Of a DNA stretch of 64,000 nt, positions 32,686 to 43,218 are shown one piece after another. Origin of the DNA: Drosophila miranda. Taxonomy: Eukaryota > Arthropoda > Insecta > Diptera > Drosophilidae. The stretch's first letter is position 1. Every line of letters begins with the position of its first letter. The stretch is from assembly GCF_003369915.1 (NCBI RefSeq), contig NW_022881603.1:28827522-28891521 (forward strand), read 5' to 3'. The notes below the pieces were generated by a model. The model was not told the origin of the DNA and made no database searches. It was given only the letters and a program-made list of their open reading frames with translations. Made by a program: the position numbers and the translations under genes.

Positions 32686-35269
32686 TAAGTACAAAATGTG
32701 TTACTAAAAGGCGCGTCAAGTTTTGTTCAAGGCAAAACAGGACTGCGGCTGTGTGTATGCGTGCGGTAGAAAGGGCAGGTCGGAAAACATATGTATGAAA
32801 ACGCAAGGTAAGGAGAGAGGAGCTGCCCACGAATTTGAGAATTTTTTTCGGCGGAAGCCAGCTAGCTGCTGTTGACAAATAATTAAGAAAGGCCTGGACA
32901 CAATGTCACTGCCTGGCAATGGCATCTACGTGGTGCGCGGTGAAATGGCCACCTTGATGACGGCCATGCGAAGTGGAACGCGTTGGAATGCCACAGCCTA
33001 CGTGGTAACTAATTATTCTAACACTACAAGAAAGTTGTGACATACCTCGTACTCCCCGCTTTGCAGGACGATGAGAAGGACTCGTTGTTGAAGCTATTTA
33101 TAGACCTCAAGCAGGACTTAAATCGCACTGAAGATCTGCGTCTGATTGAACCTAAGGTGTTTCTATCTCCATTTCTGGAGGTGATACGCACGGCGGATAC
33201 GACGGGACCCTTGACTAGTCTGGCTCTCGCCTCAGTCAATAAATTCTTGTCATATGGCCTAATTGGTGAGATAAACTGCTGTCTTTTCCGTGCTCGCTCC
33301 CTATCGTATTTTCATGTTGCAGATCCCACTTCGCCCAATATAGCAGATATTGTTGAACGCATAGCGGATGCCGTGACACATGCTCGCTTTATGGGCACAG
33401 ATCAATCCTCGGACGGTGTTACTTTCTTGCGGTTCATTGAAGTGCTGCACACTTTAATCCGGAGTCCTGAGGGAGCTGCCGTCAGCAATGAGTCGATGTG
33501 CGAGGTCATGCTAAGTTGCTTCAAGATTTGCTTTGAGCCAAGACTCAGTGAGCTTCTGCGACGCTCGGCAGAGCAATCGCTGAAGGACATGGTGCTTTTG
33601 TTCTTCATGCGTCTGCCGCAGTTTGCGGAGGAGCCCAGCGATACCGTCTTGCAGAAGCGATTTACTATTGGCGATGCTGCCAGCGGTGCCGCCCAAGAGA
33701 AGCACAAGCGAAAGACAGCAGCAGTGGCCGCCGCCCCAGCTCCCCCATCGGAGCAACGCAAGTCTTCGACAGTAGAAGATCCCCCGCAGACCCCACAATG
33801 CAGTCTTGCAGCGCCAAATCACCTCAAGGCTCCCATACTGGCCACCACTCCAGACAGCCCAGCGGGCAACATTTTGGACATGCAGGGCAAGATCACGCAA
33901 ACGCCAACAACAACAGCACCCGTGAGTTCGGGAGTTGAGGAGAACGCCGCAGCGAATGTACCCGCCATTCAAGTGGAGAGTGCCGCCGAATCGGAGATCG
34001 TAGAAGGGGGAGATGGAAAGAACAGCTTGACCGACGCGAACAGCAGCGAGTATATCAACTCGGTGGGTGTTCGCTTCACCCAGCAATCGTCCGATAAGGA
34101 TGGAGCGCTAATCTCTGCCACCCTGTCGCCCTACGGTCTGCCGTTCATCCAAGAGCTCTTCCGATTCCTCATCATCTTGTGCAATCCGCTGGACAAACAG
34201 AATTCGGACAGCATGATGCATACGGGCTTGAGCTTGCTTACTGTGGCCTTTGAAGTGGCTGCCGATAATATTGGCAAATATGAGGGTTTGCTGGAGCTGG
34301 TCAAGGATGATTTGTGCAGAAATTTAATTTCGGTTAGACATTTTTCCCCACATTAGATAGATTGGATATGAATTATAATGATCTTTCTGTTGCAGCTCCT
34401 AACGTCGGAGCGCTTGAGTATCTTCGCTGCCGATTTGCAGCTATGCTTCCTGCTTTTCGAGTCGTTGCGCGGACACCTGAAGCTCCAGCTAGAAGGCTAC
34501 CTCAAGAAGCTGAGCGAGATTATAGCCAGCGACAATCCCAAAACACCCTACGAGATGCGAGAACTGGCTTTGGACAATCTACTGCAGTTGTGGCGCATTC
34601 CTGGCTTCGTGACCGAGCTGTACATCAACTATGATTGCGATCTGTACTGCACGGATATGTTCGAGAGTCTGACCAACTTGCTAAGCAAGTACACCCTGTC
34701 AGCCACCAATGCGGTATACAGCACTCACATCATCTCCGTGGACACACTCATCAGTGTCATCGACAGCATTGAGCGGAACTGTGCGGCAGCCAAGAACAGT
34801 CACAGCAGGGAAGCTGTGACAGAGGCCGGTCCGGCAGCCGGCGGAAGTCGCCACTCGCGTCACAACAGCGGATTAGAGGGGATTGTCATAGATGCTGGTG
34901 GCAGATCTTCAGCCGTGGATGAACAAGGCCGTGTAGAAAACATCTCCAACTTCATTAACAGCAGCTCGCAAAGACTGCGGCTGCAGTCGCAGTCTGGAGG
35001 AAATGGAATAGGTGGCGGAATAACCAGTAAAAAACGGGCCAATGTCAAGCAGAAGAAACGCTTGCTCTCCCAGGGCACAGAGCGGTTCAATCAACGACCG
35101 GACAAGGGTATCCAGTATCTTCAAGATTACGGGGTTCTTAATGCTCAGCTCGATCCCATGCAAGTGGCGCTCTTCCTGCGCGAGAATCCTGGACTCGACA
35201 AGAAAATGATTGGCGAATACATTTCGAAGAAGAAGAATGTCGATTCAAAGATTCTGATCAACTTTGTCG
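32686..35269 (+). repeat. Duplicated segment, copy 2 (within intact garz)
   Basis: Counterpart of 22104-24622. It lacks the four deletions seen there and continues into the rest of garz. Its left limit coincides with the end of the non-LTR element's A-rich tail. Confidence 0.92.
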
Positions 35270-38200
35270 ACTCATTCGACTTCACTGGTCTCCGTGTGGA
35301 TCAGGCACTGCGCCTGTATCTGGAGACATTCCGATTGCCTGGCGAGGCACCGTTGATTTTTCTGGTGCTGGAACACTTCTCCGACCACTGGCATGTAAGT
35401 GAGCGTGGGCATGGGGAATAGGACAATTATAATTCAAATCTCTTATGTAGACACAAAATCTGGAGCCGTTTGCGAACACTGATGCCGCATTCCGCTTGGC
35501 TTATGCCATCATCATGCTGAATATGGATCAGCATAACTCCAATGCAAAGCGCCTGAATGTTCCAATGACTCTGGAGGACTTCACCAAGAATTTGCGTGGC
35601 CTGAATGGTGGCAAAGACTTTGATCAAGAGATGTTGGCTCAGGTCTTCAATGCCATCAAGTGAGTACACTTTGATTTTAATCTTGGAACAACATAGCATA
35701 GGTTGCATATGTCCGGTTTCATTCTATTCCAGAAACGAAGAGATTGTAATGCCTGCAGAACAAACCGGCTTAGTGCGTGAAAACTATCTGTGGAAAGTGC
35801 TGCTTCGACGTGGGGACACCCACGACGGCCATTTCCATTTTGTCCACGATGCCTTCCACGATGTAGAGATATTCAATATTGTTTGGGGAGCTTCTGTAAG
35901 CGCTCTGAGCTTCATGTTCGATAAGAGCACTGAATCTGGCTACCAGAGAACACTGACGGGTAAGTGAACAACCATTTCGAGGAGCGTCAGTATGAGTTTT
36001 ATTCGGTACTGAACACGTTTCAGGCTTTAGCAAGTCGGCAGCTATATCAGCGCATTACAATCTGCATGCGGACTTTGATGCCCTCGTTCTGACGTTGTGC
36101 AAGTTCACAACGCTGTTGAGCAGCGTGGAGCAACACGAGCCGGCACCGGCGCCCAATGAGATGCAGCAGGCAGTGAACTTTGGATTGAATGCCAAGGCTC
36201 AGGCAGCCATGAGGACGGTATTCCTGTTGGTTCACGATTATGGCGATTGTTTGAGGGAGAGCTGGAAGCACATCCTCGACATTTTTCTGCAGCTCTTCCG
36301 CTTGAAGCTCCTGCCCAAATCCCTCATCGAGGTGGAGGACTTTTGCGAAGCAAACGGCAAGGCTATGCTGATACTGGAGAAGCCGCGGGAGAAACAGGAA
36401 TCGGGTCTCTTTTCTAGTCTGTACTCATTTATCAGCTCAGAGGGTCAGCGTGAGCCCACCTACGAGGAGCAGGACTTTATTAAGCATGGCCGCAAATGCA
36501 TCAAGGAATGCCAACTCGATCAAATGCTGCAGGAGTCGAAGTTCGTGCAACTGGAGTCCCTGCAAGAGCTGCTCAAATGTGTGCTGGGTCTGCTGAAGCC
36601 TCCTCAGGGGCACAAGTCGATTGGTCTGCCCTATGCTGAAGATCAAACCGTCTTCTGGATGGAATTTCTCGTCAAGATCGTCATACACAATCGCGATCGC
36701 ATGATTCCCCTGTGGCTAGCGGTTCGGGATCAAATGTATCTTCTGCTAATGGGCAGCGCCTCGTGCGGCTATGACTATCTCCTTAATCGCTGCATTGTGG
36801 CAGTGCTCAAGCTGGCCATCTACCTTATGCGCAACGAGGAACTGTGCCCTATTGTTCTCCAATCTCTCAAGATGCTGCTGATGCTGAAGCCTGCCCTTCT
36901 GCTGCGCATATCCAAGCAGATTTCCATTGGCATTTACGAGCTGCTGAAGACCTCTGCCCAGAACATTCACTCTGAGCAGGACTGGCAGATCATCTTCAAT
37001 CTGCTTGAGTGTGTGGGTGCCGGTGCTGTCCCCCCCAACTATGAGGATACCCAGTTGCCGCTGCCGCCCAATGGAGGCGCTAAATCGGATGGCGCATTGA
37101 GTGGTGAGGAAGATGCCTCTGCGCCCCCGGAGCGTGGCTACACATCAGACTCTGAACTCTCCATAGCAACTGCTGTGCCCACTGCACCCAGTCCAAGTGC
37201 TGAGAATTGGATATTGGTCAACAACAAAGACAGTGAACTGACGACGGCCTCTAGGTGAGTTTTCTGGGCCACGATGAAATCTTAATCTCCAATTCTAACT
37301 GAATCTGTTTGACAGACCGCAATCGCCGCCCAGCTCCACCACAGGTGCTTCAAGTTCTTCGAGTAGCCTAGTCTACAATTGCCAGCTTCTGGATCATGCG
37401 CCATTTGCCTTGTTCAAGTGCTGGGACTCGCTGTCCTTCATTGTGAGGAGTGTGGCCCACATCACGCCCTATAACTTTGAGGCCTGCGTTCGCTGCATTC
37501 GTATCTTTGTAGAGGCCTGTCGGGATGTAGGGATTCGTCAGCGACGCAAGTTGGAAGCGGCAGGAAAGCAAAGGAGTGCTAAGAAGCGAAGCGATCGTAA
37601 GCCAGGTGTGGCCTCGTCCGGCTCGAGCAGCAACCTGAGTCTACTGACGGGCGACGCTGCCGACAATCTTCCCGTGAATTCGGCCGAACATGAAGACCTG
37701 GCCCAGAGATACGAGCAGTTGTCCATTCAATTGCTGGACCTGATGTACACTCTGTATACGCGAACAGCTCAGATCTTCCGATGGTGGGCGGAGGAAGGCT
37801 GCACTGTTCCTCAGTCGGCGGCTTTGTGGACACCAGGATGGTGCCCGCTGCTGCAGGGCATAGCCAGATTGGCAATGGATCGGCGGCGTGAAGTGCGCAC
37901 CCATGCCATATCGTGTCTTCAGCAAAGGGCTTTGCTAGTGCACGATCTACAAACGCTTTCTGGAGCAGAGTGGTGTTCCTGCTTTGTCCAGGTACTATTC
38001 CCGCTACTGAACGAGTTGCTGCCAGAGAGCAGCGCTTCAGGGCAACTGGATGCAGCGCTCCTGGAGGAGTCACGCATTCGGACCGCCACCATTATGTCCA
38101 AGGTATTCCTGCAGCACCTCACCACTCTTATCGAGCTGGGGGCCGCTTTCAACGAACTTTGGCTAGACATTCTCGACTACATAGAGAGATTCATGAAGGT

Positions 38201-39806
38201 CGGATCGGACACTTTGTCGGAGCAGATGCAGGAGATACTGAAGAACATGCTGCTGGTTATGCATTCGGTCCGTGTGTTCCACAACCAAGATGGCAGCCTG
38301 CATCAGGCGCTGTGGGAGCTCACCTGGCGACGGATCGGGGAATTTTTGCCCAATCTGAAGGAGGAACTCTTCCGTGACGAAGGTGCGTGAGTCGTCCATT
38401 TTTAAACCCGCTTAACTTTTGACCCTGCCATCAGATCTGCTTTCACCGCAGGACTTTACAAAAATTGTATACGAGTCTCAATTCTTAGCTGGCCAGCAAT
38501 CGTTGACATTGCCTCTGTGTAGCAATGGGCTTCGTATTGCTTTTGCGGCCACTGGCAAATATGATACCCTTAAAGAGTCAACCAAAACCAAACAGCGGAA
38601 ACTACCGAAGCCCTGGTCTAGCTTCAAATCCAAGTTAAAGATGCTCAAGGGACTGGGCAAGAAGAATTAAGCATTGAACCTTTTCCCCACTTCGTTTGAG
38701 CTTCGTGTTGCGATCCTTTCATTATATTTTGATAGAATTACATATGTACTTAGTTATCAAATGAAAACATCCTCCATCTTTCAGGCAAATGCTCCCACAC
38801 ACTAACCAACACTCTATCTGTGGTTGCACCTGTTGCACCATCTGGTGATCCCAATACACAACCAGAGCTGCCGCCACTTGCCCACCCAATCTTGCCCAAA
38901 CAGCATTTGCAACAACAGCCCACCCAGCTGCAGCCACAGCTTCAGGCCACAGAGACGGCTGTGTGTGCGGCCACGGCATCCCCAGTAGAATCTCCAAGGC
39001 GGAGCATTATACTGCAGCCTCCCATGGCAGATGCTCTGCAGCAGGCACCCAGTTTCGTCTTTGCTCAGGTAAGCTCAACCTCAGCCCATCCCAATTTATA
39101 GTCAATCGGTTTATGAGTCATTCTACAATCCATTATACAGCCCCTAGTGTTGGCCCCCCAGCAGCCGGCTACGGTGGATTCTCAGCCCATCCCAATGCTG
39201 CCGGATCTTGTGAATGAAGCTACTGCTGCAGCGGTGCACGGCTCCCAGGAAGCAGTGGAGCCAACCCACGCTGCTTCAATACCGGTTGTGCAGCAGTTAA
39301 ACATCACCTCCAACAATACGTATAATAGTTATGCCATTGAGTTGCCCGCTCCATCGGAAGCGCTTGAAGATCAGTCTAAGCAACAACAGTTGCTCTACCA
39401 GCAATACTATCAGCAATATCAGGCGTACCAACACCAACTTCAGCCAGCTCAGTCCACCGATCCCGCCATTAATGTGCCAATCAGTCACCTGCTGGCCGGC
39501 AACGCGTATCCCTCGCTGCCTAAGATGCCGCAGTCGTCGATTGTTCATAGCTTTGCCCCTGTTTACGAGGCCCCGCCATTAGCTGGCGGAGGGGTTGGAC
39601 CAGCAGCGGATATTTATCAGGAATATGTCCAGAATCCCTATAACCTAACGCTCCAGCACAATTCCCAGCAGCAGCAACATCAGCAGCCCGGCCAAGGTGT
39701 GGCTGTCCCCTTTTCCGCTGCGGCGACTTCAGCCAACTATTTTAACGCGAGCGTTGATCCTAGCAGTATACCGCCTGGCTCTGAGCTGCTCTATGGCCAG
39801 CAGTAA
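32903..39806 (+). CDS. garz: Gartenzwerg, GBF1-type Sec7 guanine-nucleotide exchange factor for ARF1
   Basis: garz loads ARF1 with GTP at the cis-Golgi and ER-Golgi intermediate membranes, driving COPI recruitment and secretion. Exons that keep phase: 32903-33004, 33067-33265, 33323-34332, 34396-35394, 35451-35659, 35733-35959, 36024-37254 and 37316-38382. These are followed either by 38435-38670 (short form, 1,759 aa) or by 38785-39068 plus 39141-39806 (long form, 1,997 aa). The 57-base intron 33266-33322 has no stop, so it reads as false coding. DCB and HUS regions fill exons 1-4. Sec7 lies around residues 650-840, with the catalytic Glu in FRLPGE at codon 35344-35346. HDS-type helical repeats follow. 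The long tail is Gln/Pro-rich. I see no disabling change. The upstream region is limited to 217 bases before the A-rich tail of the non-LTR element. Confidence 0.93.
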
Positions 39807-40331
39807 ACTGCGTTTAAAACATGATTGCAAGTCCCTTCGGAATTATTTGTTTATGTCTTGTGTTTTAATGGAAAGAAACCTTCGTAGTAATACAAAGATT
39901 GTGTCAATTTGTTTATTGTTATGCCTCCTTTTCCTCCTTCCTCCACCCAAACCATAGTGAGAACACATTCCGCCTGTGCGCGTGTTTATTATCTGAATAA
40001 CTATATGTACCAAATCACATCCAGAAAATCGATAATTGTTTAACCGCTATTTTAAGAAGAAATTCATTAAAAGCTTTAGTAATGCAATTAGTTTAATTTA
40101 TCAATATTTAACTAATTATATCTTCTGTGCGAGTACGATATGTTATGCAAAGAGGCAACTGTAAATAATCAAAATTTAAATATACAACAAATTATAATAT
40201 GCATATGCGAATTATCGGTTGTTTTCATTCCGTATACTGAAATGACCACGAAACTTTTAAAGGTAAATATATGGAAGGTGGCGGCGGGGGCAAAAGAAAA
40301 GCCCAATCCGTGACAATGCGTAATGAAACAT
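39807..40331. other. garz 3' flank
   Basis: A+T-rich sequence with no ORF or element recognised. It should include the garz 3' UTR. I see no strong AATAAA; ATTAAA occurs near 40066-40071. Confidence 0.4.
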
Positions 40332-40403
40332 TGCCGTGACCAGGATTCGAACCTGGGTTACCACGGCCACAACGTGGGGTCCTAACCACTAGACGATCAC
40401 GGC
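40332..40403 (-). tRNA. tRNA-His (GUG), copy 1
   Basis: The 72-base minus-strand gene begins GCCGTGATCGTCTAGTGG and folds as a standard cloverleaf with anticodon GTG in the loop TTGTGGC. The B box is GGTTCGAATCC. A T-rich Pol III terminator lies about 30-45 bases downstream (A-runs near 40297-40305 on the plus strand). It is identical to copies 2 and 3. Confidence 0.97.
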
Positions 40404-40616
40404 TACCTCGGGCTGTTGGAACTCGGCGTCCGGGAACCCAATCTGTTCGGTTACAATTAAAGATAATGCAAATTCATTAATAATTTACAATTAAGTTGTC
40501 GATCCAGAGTCCAAACTAAACTTTGTTTGGTGAAAATAACGTAGTGCTTTCAATGGAATGTTTCTATCGATACTGAGCTCAAATAGACAACAAAAAAGAA
40601 TTATAAATTATTCTGA

Positions 40617-40847
40617 CAAAAAGAAAAACCAAACTCCGTGACAATGCATATTTGCAGCATTGCCGTGACCAGGATTCGAACCTGGGTTACCACGGCCACA
40701 ACGTGGGGTCCTAACCACTAGACGATCACGGCTACGTCGGGTTGTTGGAAGCCGACGGCCAAAACGCTGTTTTCACAAGCGCGGCCATGAAATCAAAGTC
40801 AAATCACAGAAATCGAAATATTTAATCTTGGTTAACAATGTAGGTTG
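40617..40847 (-). repeat. tRNA-His duplication block, copy A
   Basis: This block of about 230 bases around tRNA-His copy 2 is repeated at about 41428-41658 around copy 3, nearly identical from trailer to 5' flank. The two are an ordinary segmental duplication of a tRNA gene with its flanks. Confidence 0.85.
40661..40732 (-). tRNA. tRNA-His (GUG), copy 2
   Basis: Identical 72-base gene. It lies in a block of about 230 bases (about 40617-40847) that is repeated around copy 3, including the 5' flank with GGTTGTTGGAAGCCGACGG. The trailer carries CAATGCTGCAAATATGCATT and then a T-rich stretch. Confidence 0.97.
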
Positions 40848-41105
40848 TAGGATTGAGCCAGCCAAAACACTTATTTCAAGAAAATTCTCAATATTTTCCT
40901 GATATAATCTACAATTCGAGTCATAGATGGCGACCGTAGCTTTTGTCGATTAATACTCAAAATTGCAACATAAACTGAAGTATTTTTTTTATTTTACAGA
41001 TTTAATTTTAAAGACTTTCATGATCTGAAAACATTTCCTTTCACTTTTGGCGGTCGAGTGCCTTTCATTTACTCACATTTGAGTTTTTTCCTTCATTATC
41101 CACTA

Positions 41106-41376
41106 GAGTCGAACTTCTCTATTACGAACTTCCGTACAATGAATTTATTTCCATCCATTTCAGAAAAAAGGCAAAAAAGTTTGAGGCAAGTGTAGGATAG
41201 TTAAATAAATTAAACAAAGGTATTTGCTTCCCTGAACATCCTTAAAGTTTTCTTTGATAAGGAAAAGTGGAACAATCAAATGTAAACAAAACAAACAAAT
41301 GTAAATATATTACGAATTTTCCGTATAACGAACTTGTTTTCGTCCCCTTGAGATTCGCTATATGGAAGTTCGACTG
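41106..41376. mobile_element. Short pogo/Tigger-like inverted-repeat element
   Basis: The ends GAGTCGAACTTC and GAAGTTCGACTG form an inverted pair (12 bases, one mismatch) flanked by TA on both sides (41104-41105 and 41377-41378). A second inner pair involving CGAACTTCCGTA / ATAACGAACTTG is related. CAGTCGAAC-type ends and TA target sites are typical of the pogo/Tigger group. At 271 bases with no ORF it is non-autonomous. It sits between tRNA-His copies 2 and 3. Confidence 0.65.
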
Positions 41377-41472
41377 TATTTGTGAAAAGATTTTATCGTA
41401 GCTGAGGTATTAGGTGAATAAAAGAGAGAAAAAAAGAAAACCCAACTCCGTGACAATGCATATTTGCAGCAT

Positions 41473-41544
41473 TGCCGTGACCAGGATTCGAACCTGGGTT
41501 ACCACGGCCACAACGTGGGGTCCTAACCACTAGACGATCACGGC
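41473..41544 (-). tRNA. tRNA-His (GUG), copy 3
   Basis: Identical in all 72 bases to copies 1 and 2, with the GTG anticodon. The flanks match copy 2 to about 41658, where the 3' flank of the next gene begins. Confidence 0.97.
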
Positions 41545-41714
41545 TACGTAGGGTTGTTGGAAGCCGACGGCCAAAACGCTGTTTTCACAAGCGCGGCCAT
41601 GAAATCAAAGTCAAATCACAGAAATCGAAATATTTAATCTTGGTTAACAATGTGGAAGTACTGGAAGCGGGGTGAATTTTTTTTTTATTCAATAATTGTA
41701 TAAACTTCAATGGG

Positions 41715-42449
41715 TTACGACTGGGGCTGTCTGGCTCTGTCCTTGCCGGTCGTCCCTTTAGTGGGATTGACGGTTGTTGCTAGAGTAGGGCGAGATGTAG
41801 TCGGTACGGTAGGACGAGATGTTGTCGCTGCACTTAATAAATTCCGCTCGTTCCGCTGCTTAAGACGTTCCCGAAATTGATAACGTAGTGTATCAATGTG
41901 AGTGCTCAGCGCGAAATTCATGTCGGGCAATTGATAGGTGGCCAGCAAAAAGTTACAGCGTACGCGCTCCCTGGCAATGCGTTTGATAAGCGCCTGCATT
42001 TCGTGGCCATTTATCATGTTGTCAATGGCGTCCACCACATTTCCCTGTAGCTGTGGTTCATCTGTCTTTACGCTGGCCATCTTATTGGCTCTTCGTGTTT
42101 CTTCATCCTCCAAAGCAATGGTCTCGAACTGTATGTCGGCGGGGCTCATACGAAGGGTTTGATGCTGGCTCTTTCGAGACCTTTGTCGTCCTGGGCCTTT
42201 GGCATTGGATTTATCGTTGACGTCTGTTCCTGTGCCAGGGGATGTGCCTGTTTTATCCGAGGAAGATGGCGACGTTGATGCGACCTTTGCCAAAAACGCC
42301 GGTTTTGCTTTTTTTGGAGTAATTTCAATTACTGCGCTTTCTTTTGATTCGCCTGATGGCCGCCGAGTTCCAGAACATTTTGGCTCTATTGCGTCCACGA
42401 CGAAATTGGCTTCTTCGTCAGAATCTGTTATTTCAATGGAATTGAACAT
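41715..42449 (-). CDS. Unidentified 244-residue acidic/basic protein
   Basis: I do not recognise this gene. It is a single open frame from ATG (42449) to TAA (41715). The N-terminus reads SIEITDSDEE, a hydrophobic-acidic pattern like a SUMO-interacting motif, followed by a similar VIEITPKK. The middle is Ser/Thr/Lys-rich and probably disordered. From about residue 110 to 205 the composition looks folded and helical (ALIKRIARERVRC, IDTLRYQFRERLKQRN), perhaps a coiled coil. The C-terminus is a Thr/Pro-rich repeat (TTSRPT twice, with variants). Such features suit a nuclear or chromatin protein, but that is only inference. No in-frame stop or splice break is evident. Confidence 0.7.
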   Translation of the reverse strand: MFNSIEITDSDEEANFVVDAIEPKCSGTRRPSGESKESAVIEITPKKAKPAFLAKVASTSPSSSDKTGTSPGTGTDVNDKSNAKGPGRQRSRKSQHQTLRMSPADIQFETIALEDEETRRANKMASVKTDEPQLQGNVVDAIDNMINGHEMQALIKRIARERVRCNFLLATYQLPDMNFALSTHIDTLRYQFRERLKQRNERNLLSAATTSRPTVPTTSRPTLATTVNPTKGTTGKDRARQPQS

Positions 42450-43147
42450 TTAATTTCAGATTGTTTATTGTTCAGATTTTTGGTGGGCCGAGAAACAGTC
42501 GATAAGTTATACGGTCTGACTTCTCAGAAATATACCGAAATATATGTCACAGTGTCAACAAATACCGTAAATATACTGACGAATTATTAAAAGTACGATT
42601 TGAAAGATCGAAAATTCAAATAACCTTCGTATGGAAATTTCTATAGCCTGTGCTATTTAATATACCTTTAAAAATTAAATTTAGTAGATTAATGAAGATC
42701 CCATTATTTTTGACGGAGGGCTGAGAAATTCGAAAGATTCAGGCCACCAATAACACTCACAGCGGCGTTTTAGGGATGCAGCTTTTGAGTGCTAAGCAAT
42801 GGCAGTATAAATGCGTAAAAATTACCAAACACTTCATGTTTTAAATTTGGCGCTAATGCCCCAAAGATTTGGGGCTTAATACAATTAGAAAATAGGAAAT
42901 ATAACTTAAACAAGACTTTATATATGATTAAGAAGCATATATGAGTTTAATTTATGTGTCCTAACTATTGTAGAGCAGTGCTATTTTAAAATTAACTGGT
43001 AAAGTTGTTGGAAAAATTATTTAATTGTAATATTATTACATATTAATAAAGTAAACTGCACTTGAACTCCAATTGTAAACAACAATCAATAAAATGTTGG
43101 TCGATAAGCTTTCCTTTTTGGCCGCAACCTTCCAACAACCAGACGTA
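42450..43147. other. Intergenic, A+T-rich
   Basis: Nothing recognised apart from the 5' flank of the tRNA-His pseudogene (from about 43120), which matches the flank of the true tRNA-His genes. Confidence 0.4.
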
Positions 43148-43218
43148 GCCGTGATTGTCTAGTGGTGGGGTCCAACGTTGTGACCGTGGCAACCCAGGTG
43201 CGAATCCTGGTCAAGGCA
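43148..43218 (+). pseudogene. tRNA-His pseudogene, plus strand
   Basis: 71 bases aligning to tRNA-His with mismatches and small gaps in the D-arm and anticodon stem, a G-to-A change after the anticodon, a changed T-loop (GTGCGAATCC for GTTCGAATCC) and a broken acceptor stem (CAAGGC for CACGGC). GTG is still readable in the anticodon position. Its 5' and 3' flanks match those of the intact genes, so it arose by duplication and then decayed. A less mutated partner of its 3' part lies at 61342-61385. Confidence 0.85.

Noticed and set aside
33266-33322. Extra 19 residues within garz ([10 protein letters not shown]...)
   Set aside because: It is an intron of 57 bases with GT...AG ends that happens to lack a stop. 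Splicing restores the conserved [14 protein letters not shown] reading.
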